DNA from: Candidatus Methanomethylophilus sp. 1R26
GTDB lineage: Archaea; Thermoplasmatota; Thermoplasmata; Methanomassiliicoccales; Methanomethylophilaceae
Length of the DNA stretch: 64,000 nt
Reading direction: 5' to 3'
NCBI RefSeq assembly: GCF_001481295.1
Contig: NZ_LOPS01000047.1
Location: 1-64,000 of the forward strand
Shown: positions 59,451-64,000 of the stretch, one piece after another
Numbering within the stretch: the stretch's first letter is position 1
How the letters are laid out: each line of letters begins with the position of its first letter
Notes under the pieces: model-generated
The model's database searches: none
The model's input: only the letters and a program-made list of their open reading frames with translations
What the model was told of the DNA's origin: nothing
Program-made: the position numbers and the translations under genes

Positions 59451-61661
59451 TCAGAGCCCGGAGTAGTACTTCGCGTCGTAAGGCTCCGCGCTCAGGCCCT
59501 TCCTGGTCCTGATCTCGGTGACGACCTTGGACTGCAGGTCGGGGAACATCTCCTCGAACCCGGCGTTCTCGGTCGACCAGAGAGCGCGGCCCTGGGTGGC
59601 GCCCCTGATGTCGGAGGTGAAGCCGAACATGTCGGAAACGGGGCACTTGGCGCTGATCGTCGAGTCGGCTCCGTCCTGTCCCATCTCGAGGATGGTACCG
59701 CGGCGCTGGGTGATCATGCTGATGACCGCTCCGGTGTAGTCGGGGGGCACGCTGATGAAGACGTGCTGCATGGGCTCGAGCAGGACGCGGCCGGCCTCGC
59801 ACATCGCACCGTAGATACCGTCCCTGACGGCGGGGATGATCTGAGCGGGTCCCCTGTGGATGGTATCCTCGTGGAGCTTGGCGTCGATGAGGACGACCTT
59901 CAGCCCGGAGCACTTCTCCGCGGCAAGGGGCCCCTTGGACATGGCCTCGTCGAACGCGTCGGCGACGAGCTCCATGGTCTCGTTCAGATACTGGATACCT
60001 TTGGTGGCGTCGATCAGCACGTTGTCGAACTTGAACTTCACGATGCCCTTGGCCTGGATGGGGTCGGACATGCCGAGGTCCATGACCTGCTTGGCGAGCG
60101 CCTTGGGGTCCTTGATCTTCGCGTCGGGGTCGATGTCGCCCTTGTGGATGGCGTCGCAGACTCCCTTCTCCAGCTTGGAGACGACGAAGGTGAACTTGTT
60201 GTGCTTGTTGGGCGACCTGCCCTCGAAGCCCTGGGGGTTCGTGCCCTTGACGCACTCCCTGTACACCACGATGGGCGGGGAGACGACGATGGGGACGCCC
60301 TGCTCGTTCTGGATCCTGTAGACAGTGATCTCCAGGTGGAGCTCTCCCATACCGGCGATGAGGTGCTCTCCGGTCTCCTGGTTGATCTCGATGGCCAGGG
60401 ACGGGTCGGCCTTACCGATGGTCCTGAGGACCTCGACCAGCTTGGGCAGGTCCTTGGTGTCCTTGGCCTCGATGGCCTCGGTGACGACAGGCTCGGAGTA
60501 GTGGGCCATCTTCTCGAAGGGGGTGATGTCCTGCAGGCTGGACACAGTGGAACCGGCGATGGCGTCCTTGAGCCCGGTGACCGCGACGATGTTCCCCGCC
60601 ATGGCGTCCTCGATGGGGATCCTGTCGGCGCCGACCATCAGGGCGACGGTCTGCACGCGCTGGGGCGCGGGCTGGCCGGCGACGTAGAGGGTCTGGCCTT
60701 TCAGGATGGTCCCGGAGAACAGCCTTCCGACGGCGACCTCTCCGGCATGCTTGTCCATGATGATCTTGGTAACCATGAAGACGACATCTCCGGAAGCATC
60801 GCAGTTGAGGAGCTCCTTCCCGACCTTGGACTCGAGGTCCCCTTTCCAGATGATGGGGATACGGATCTTCTGGGCGAGGGTCGGGGGCTGGATGTGCTCG
60901 ATGGCCATCTGCAGGGCGACCTCGTGCAGGGGGATCTTCTTCGCGAGCTCTTTCTGGCCGCCTTCCTTGTTGCAGTAGTCGAAGATGTCCGAGAAGGTGA
61001 TCCCGGTCTTCTTCATGTACGGAGCGGAGATGGCCCAGTTGTTGTACGCGGACCCGAACGCGACGGTGCCGTCCTGGATGCTGACCTGCCACTCCTTGTT
61101 GAGGGGGGCCGGGAGGTTCGCCTTGATCTTCTCGTTGAAGGTGGCGATGAGCTTGGAGAACCTCTGGATCATCATGTCCTTGGTGACCTGCTGCTCGACG
61201 ATCATCCTGTCCACCTTGTTGATGAACAGCATGGGCCTGACCCTCTCTTTGAGGGCCTGCCTGATGACGGTCTCGGTCTGGGGCATGATACCCTCGACCG
61301 CGCAGCAGAGGATGTAGACACCGTCGAGGGCCCTCATGGCCCTGGTGACGTCTCCTCCGAAGTCCACGTGGCCGGGGGTGTCGATCAGGTTGATGAGATA
61401 GGACTTGCCGTTGTAGTGGTGGACCATCGATGCCGATGCGGCGTTGATGGTGATACCCCTGGCTGCCTCCTGCTCATCGTAATCGAGGACACGCTGCTTT
61501 CCTGCGAGGTCCTCGGACATCATACCGGCACCCGCGATGAGGTTGTCGGAGAAGGTGGTCTTGCCGTGGTCGATATGCGCTGCGGTCCCCAGGTTCCTGA
61601 CGAACTCGGGGGTCTTCATGATGGTCGTCGCATACTTGACATTCTCTTCTTTACGTCCCAT
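59451..61661 (-). CDS. fusA: Translation elongation factor 2
   Basis: Translocation GTPase, 736 residues. Visible are AAHIDHGKTTFSDNLIAG (P-loop), RGITINAASASMVH (switch), LIDTPGHVDFGGDVTRAMRA and the diphthamide loop near the C-terminus (HEDTIHRGPAQIIPAVRDG, histidine target of Dph2 encoded at 16570). ATG 61661 with AGGTG five bases upstream is preferred over GTG 61667. Confidence 0.97.
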   Translation of the reverse strand: MGRKEENVKYATTIMKTPEFVRNLGTAAHIDHGKTTFSDNLIAGAGMMSEDLAGKQRVLDYDEQEAARGITINAASASMVHHYNGKSYLINLIDTPGHVDFGGDVTRAMRALDGVYILCCAVEGIMPQTETVIRQALKERVRPMLFINKVDRMIVEQQVTKDMMIQRFSKLIATFNEKIKANLPAPLNKEWQVSIQDGTVAFGSAYNNWAISAPYMKKTGITFSDIFDYCNKEGGQKELAKKIPLHEVALQMAIEHIQPPTLAQKIRIPIIWKGDLESKVGKELLNCDASGDVVFMVTKIIMDKHAGEVAVGRLFSGTILKGQTLYVAGQPAPQRVQTVALMVGADRIPIEDAMAGNIVAVTGLKDAIAGSTVSSLQDITPFEKMAHYSEPVVTEAIEAKDTKDLPKLVEVLRTIGKADPSLAIEINQETGEHLIAGMGELHLEITVYRIQNEQGVPIVVSPPIVVYRECVKGTNPQGFEGRSPNKHNKFTFVVSKLEKGVCDAIHKGDIDPDAKIKDPKALAKQVMDLGMSDPIQAKGIVKFKFDNVLIDATKGIQYLNETMELVADAFDEAMSKGPLAAEKCSGLKVVLIDAKLHEDTIHRGPAQIIPAVRDGIYGAMCEAGRVLLEPMQHVFISVPPDYTGAVISMITQRRGTILEMGQDGADSTISAKCPVSDMFGFTSDIRGATQGRALWSTENAGFEEMFPDLQSKVVTEIRTRKGLSAEPYDAKYYSGL

Positions 61662-61706
61662 TCTCACACCTGATTAATCGTGTTGTTGTGCAGTTGCTCG
61701 GAGCGC

Positions 61707-62351
61707 TCATCTGGCAGACTGTGCCACGCGCTCGGATTCCTCTTTCTTAGCTACGGCGAACGAGGTCATGTCCCCGCGGGAGGCGAGCATGAGCTCGTCG
61801 GCAAGGCAGTCCTCGATGGATTTCTTGTTCTTCGCGGAGGCAGCGACGACTCCGGTCGCGATGTTCCTCAGCGCGATGTCGAGCCTCCTCTGGGGGGAGA
61901 TGTCGACGGCCTTGGGCACGGAGATGCCTCCGAACTGCAGCCTGGTGACCTCCTCGCGGGGGGCGGCGTTCTCGATGGCCTCGACGAGGACCTGGACGGG
62001 GTTCTTCTTGGCCTTCTTCTCGATGATCTCGAAGGCATCCTCGACCGCCTTGTACGCCTTCATCTTCTTCCCGGTGTACTTCTCGGTCCTCATGATGTTG
62101 TTGATGAGCCTCTCGACGATGCTCAGCTTGGACTTGCCGAACCACATGTTGGCGTGCTTGCCTCCGGAGTGGGGGACGGCGGTCGAGTTGAGGTCGATGT
62201 ACTTCGCGAGGCCGGCATCGCTGATGACGATCTCGGAGGTGTCGTATTTGCCGAACACGGGCGCGTGGGGCGCCGAGGGCTTCTGCTGCTCTTCGACAGG
62301 GACCTCAGCGGCCGCCTGCTGCTCCTGAACCTGGACTTCTTCATCTGCCAT
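61707..62351 (-). CDS. rps7: Small ribosomal subunit protein uS7
   Basis: 214 residues. The first 30 are an acidic, Gln/Ala-rich extension ([20 protein letters not shown]); the S7 core follows ([20 protein letters not shown], then [19 protein letters not shown]). ATG 62351 is preferred since GAGGTG precedes it at a good distance; the alternative ATG 62366 overlaps the rps12 stop (ATGA). Confidence 0.94.
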   Translation of the reverse strand: MADEEVQVQEQQAAAEVPVEEQQKPSAPHAPVFGKYDTSEIVISDAGLAKYIDLNSTAVPHSGGKHANMWFGKSKLSIVERLINNIMRTEKYTGKKMKAYKAVEDAFEIIEKKAKKNPVQVLVEAIENAAPREEVTRLQFGGISVPKAVDISPQRRLDIALRNIATGVVAASAKNKKSIEDCLADELMLASRGDMTSFAVAKKEESERVAQSAR

Positions 62352-62362
62352 GATAGCACCTC

Positions 62363-62791
62363 TCATCTGGTGGGCTTCTGGACCCTGCCCCTGACCATCT
62401 CGTCCAGGGAGACGTTGTTGACCTTGATGACCTTGTAACGGACCCCGGGGATATCTCCGTAGGACCTTCCCATCCTTCCGCCGATACCCTCGACGAGGAC
62501 CTCATCGTGCTCGTCGATGAAGTTGATGGCGCCGTCGCCGACCGCGAAAGCGGTGATCTGGCGTCCGTTCTTGATGAGCTGGACCTTGACGCACTTCCTG
62601 ATGGCGGAGTTGGGCTGCTTGGCCTCGATACCGACCTTCTCCAGGACGATGCCGCGTCCCTGGGCGGAGCCCTCGAGCGGGTCCGATTTCTCCCTGAGCT
62701 TGAGCACCCTCTTCTTGTATCCCCTGTCGAGCCAGCGGAACTTCTGCCTGTCTGCCTGCATTTTCCTTGCAGTGAATAGACCGTTTCCCAT
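62363..62791 (-). CDS. rps12: Small ribosomal subunit protein uS12
   Basis: 142 residues, decoding-centre protein. It begins [20 protein letters not shown] and has [20 protein letters not shown] and the loop [20 protein letters not shown]. It is the first gene of the str-type operon, with the promoter at 62896-62907. Confidence 0.97.
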   Translation of the reverse strand: MGNGLFTARKMQADRQKFRWLDRGYKKRVLKLREKSDPLEGSAQGRGIVLEKVGIEAKQPNSAIRKCVKVQLIKNGRQITAFAVGDGAINFIDEHDEVLVEGIGGRMGRSYGDIPGVRYKVIKVNNVSLDEMVRGRVQKPTR

Positions 62792-62839
62792 AGTTGTTCA
62801 CCAAACTTCGTTTTTCGCTCTGAGAGCGTGATGCCCCGT

Positions 62840-62866
62840 GCGTGAAAACAACTGTTTTCGATACGC
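62840..62866 (-). other. Hairpin in the str operon leader
   Basis: GCGT-GAAAAC-aact-GTTTTC-gat-ACGC: 6 plus 4 pairs with a 3-base bulge. It lies in the predicted 5' leader of the rps12 operon, about 50 bases before the ATG. It could be an autoregulatory ribosomal-protein site; not proven. Confidence 0.45.
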
Positions 62867-62895
62867 GTGGCTAATCTGAGCGTCGCTATTAGTAG

Positions 62896-62907
62896 ATTAT
62901 ATTTAAT
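62896..62907 (-). promoter_or_regulatory. TATA box of the str operon
   Basis: Minus-strand ATTAAATATAAT with a predicted start near 62872 and a leader of about 80 bases. The rest of the 333-base divergent region (62792-63124) is GC-rich without a visible gene. Confidence 0.5.
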
Positions 62908-63080
62908 GGCTTGCAACCCAGGGGGCCCCTGCGGATGCTCCCGGCGGGGAAGCGCCTGCCGGGCCCCGGAGCGCCGGACCGGGGATGACGGCTCCGGACG
63001 GCCTGCGGCCGCTATACCCGCCATCGGCACGTCCTCAGGCTGAACAAACGGACAGCGGTTCGCCTTATCCTCAGACAAAC

Positions 63081-63092
63081 GTTTAATAATAA
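63081..63092 (+). promoter_or_regulatory. TATA box of pyrG
   Basis: GTTTAATAATAA lies 33-44 bases before ATG 63125. Confidence 0.45.
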
Positions 63093-63124
63093 TCCCCGCG
63101 GTGGGAGTTTCCCGTTGATTTGAG

Positions 63125-64000
63125 ATGAAGTTGATTTTCGTCAGCGGCGGAGTCATCTCCGGTTTGGGAAAGGGCATCACTGCCTCTTCTATTGGCCTCC
63201 TCCTGAAGTCCAGGGGGATCGCGGTCACGTCCATAAAGATCGACCCTTACCTGAACATCGATGCGGGCACCATGAACCCCTTCGAGCACGGCGAGGTGTT
63301 CGTGCTCGACGACGGCGGAGAGGTCGACCTGGACCTCGGAAACTATGAAAGGTTCATCGGCCTCCGCCTCGGGAAGGACCACAACATCACCACCGGCAAG
63401 GTCTACCGCACCGTCATCGAGAACGAGCGCGAGGGGAAGTACCTGGGCAAGACGGTGCAGATCATACCGCACATCACCGACGAGATCAAGCGCAGGATCA
63501 CCGCGGCGGCCCGCTCCTCGGGGGCGGACGTCGCCATCGTCGAGCTCGGAGGCACCGTGGGCGACATCGAGTCGATGCCGTTCCTGGAGGCCGCGAGGCA
63601 GCTCGGCAGGGACCTGGGCAGAGAGGAGAACGTCCTCTTCATCCACACGACCCTCATCCCCATCATGGGCTCTGTCGGCGAGGAGAAGAGCAAGCCCACC
63701 CAGCATTCCGTCCGCGACCTCATGTCCGCGGGGATCAAGCCCGACATCATCGTGGGGCGCTGCTCACGCGAGCTGAGCCCGGCGGCCCGCTCCAAGATCG
63801 CCATGTTCTGCGATGTCGACGACCGCGCGGTCATCTCCTGCCCCGACGCCCGCTCGATCTACGAGGTCCCGCTGATCCTCGAGAGGCAGGGCGTGGCGGA
63901 CTACATCGTCAGCAGGATGAAGCTCGCTCCGATGACGTCCGGCCGCCACATGGAGAAGTGGGAGGCCTTCCTCGGTCGCGTCCTCAACCCGACCTCCGAG
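63125..64000 (+). CDS. pyrG: CTP synthase, N-terminal part (runs off the window)
   Basis: Makes CTP from UTP. The visible 292 residues are the synthetase (amidoligase) domain: [20 protein letters not shown] with its P-loop, [30 protein letters not shown], and [18 protein letters not shown]. The frame is open without break to base 64000; the glutaminase domain lies outside. It is divergent from the str operon. Confidence 0.97.
   Translation, partial: MKLIFVSGGVISGLGKGITASSIGLLLKSRGIAVTSIKIDPYLNIDAGTMNPFEHGEVFVLDDGGEVDLDLGNYERFIGLRLGKDHNITTGKVYRTVIENEREGKYLGKTVQIIPHITDEIKRRITAAARSSGADVAIVELGGTVGDIESMPFLEAARQLGRDLGREENVLFIHTTLIPIMGSVGEEKSKPTQHSVRDLMSAGIKPDIIVGRCSRELSPAARSKIAMFCDVDDRAVISCPDARSIYEVPLILERQGVADYIVSRMKLAPMTSGRHMEKWEAFLGRVLNPTSE

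Noticed and set aside
59256-61673. Plus-strand open frame of about 805 codons opposite EF2
   Set aside because: Antisense shadow of EF2, rich in Asp/Gly/Leu/Val with no domain.

Overview
The window looks like chromosomal DNA of a high-GC methanogenic archaeon of the Thermoplasmatota, most likely order Methanomassiliicoccales. The supporting features are a MtaA-type methylcobalamin:coenzyme M methyltransferase, the methanogenesis marker MtxX, an archaeal D-family DNA polymerase large subunit, archaeal ribosomal and RNA polymerase genes, ether-lipid genes (mevalonate kinase, geranylgeranyl reductase, a tetraether-synthase-like radical SAM protein), and a solitary 23S rRNA gene with no 16S or 5S beside it. 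Nearly every gene ends in TGA, one ends in TAA, and I found none ending in TAG. That fits a lineage in which amber is reserved for pyrrolysine, although no amber-containing methylamine methyltransferase lies here.

Layout. 1-12.6 kb: DUF169 protein, argF, a RecJ-like DHH phosphoesterase, a metallophosphoesterase, mtaA, tRNA-His, an operon of a NYN nuclease, a coiled-coil protein and the RNA ligase RtcB, then PUA and HD proteins, an iron-sulfur flavoprotein and a glyoxalase-fold protein. 12.6-22.9 kb: Mrp/NifX-like pair, mtxX-queD-queC-queE, rpl10e-dph2, rnp4-yhbY-serS, and dus with an HD protein and a small membrane protein. 22.9-28.8 kb: aminotransferase, an unknown gene and mevalonate kinase, converging on a Tes-ferredoxin-GGR lipid operon. 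28.8-37.3 kb: a roughly 1,311-residue exported protein with a lamin-tail-like domain, a NOG1-like GTPase and polC. 37.3-42.4 kb: rps13-rps4-rps11-rpoD, tRNA-Leu, and MBL-sua5-map. 42.5-45.6 kb: 23S rRNA with its processing stem. 45.7-57.6 kb: DUF61, nifB, a two-gene ABC exporter, a short bacterial-type alaS, cobalamin adenosyltransferase, tRNA-Ala, aroC with a membrane-anchored chorismate mutase, and ilvD. 57.7-64 kb: the str-type operon (rps12-rps7-EF2-EF1A-rps10) and divergent pyrG, which runs off the end.

How the genes fit together. Most of the window is housekeeping for translation (ribosomal proteins, elongation factors, SerRS, AlaRS, and modification of tRNA and EF2 by queuosine-family/archaeosine, dihydrouridine, threonylcarbamoyl and diphthamide enzymes). 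Membrane ether-lipid synthesis, corrinoid-dependent methyl transfer and amino-acid synthesis (argF, aroC, ilvD) make up most of the rest. Operons are tightly packed, with many ATGA, GTGA or TGATG overlaps. Many promoters place a TATA box about 25-30 bases from the start codon, suggesting leaderless mRNAs.

The strongest oddity is technical or evolutionary. Seventeen genes, including essential ones (rps4, polC, dph2), are broken by about 25 single-base shifts. All but one are explained by loss of one G or C from a run, and the downstream frame resumes at once. I annotate each as one gene and give the break points. The most interesting biological candidates are the NYN/coiled-coil/RtcB operon, the giant lamin-tail exported protein, the membrane-anchored chorismate mutase without a normal start codon, the spirochaete-like short AlaRS, and the bulge-helix-bulge stem around 23S rRNA.
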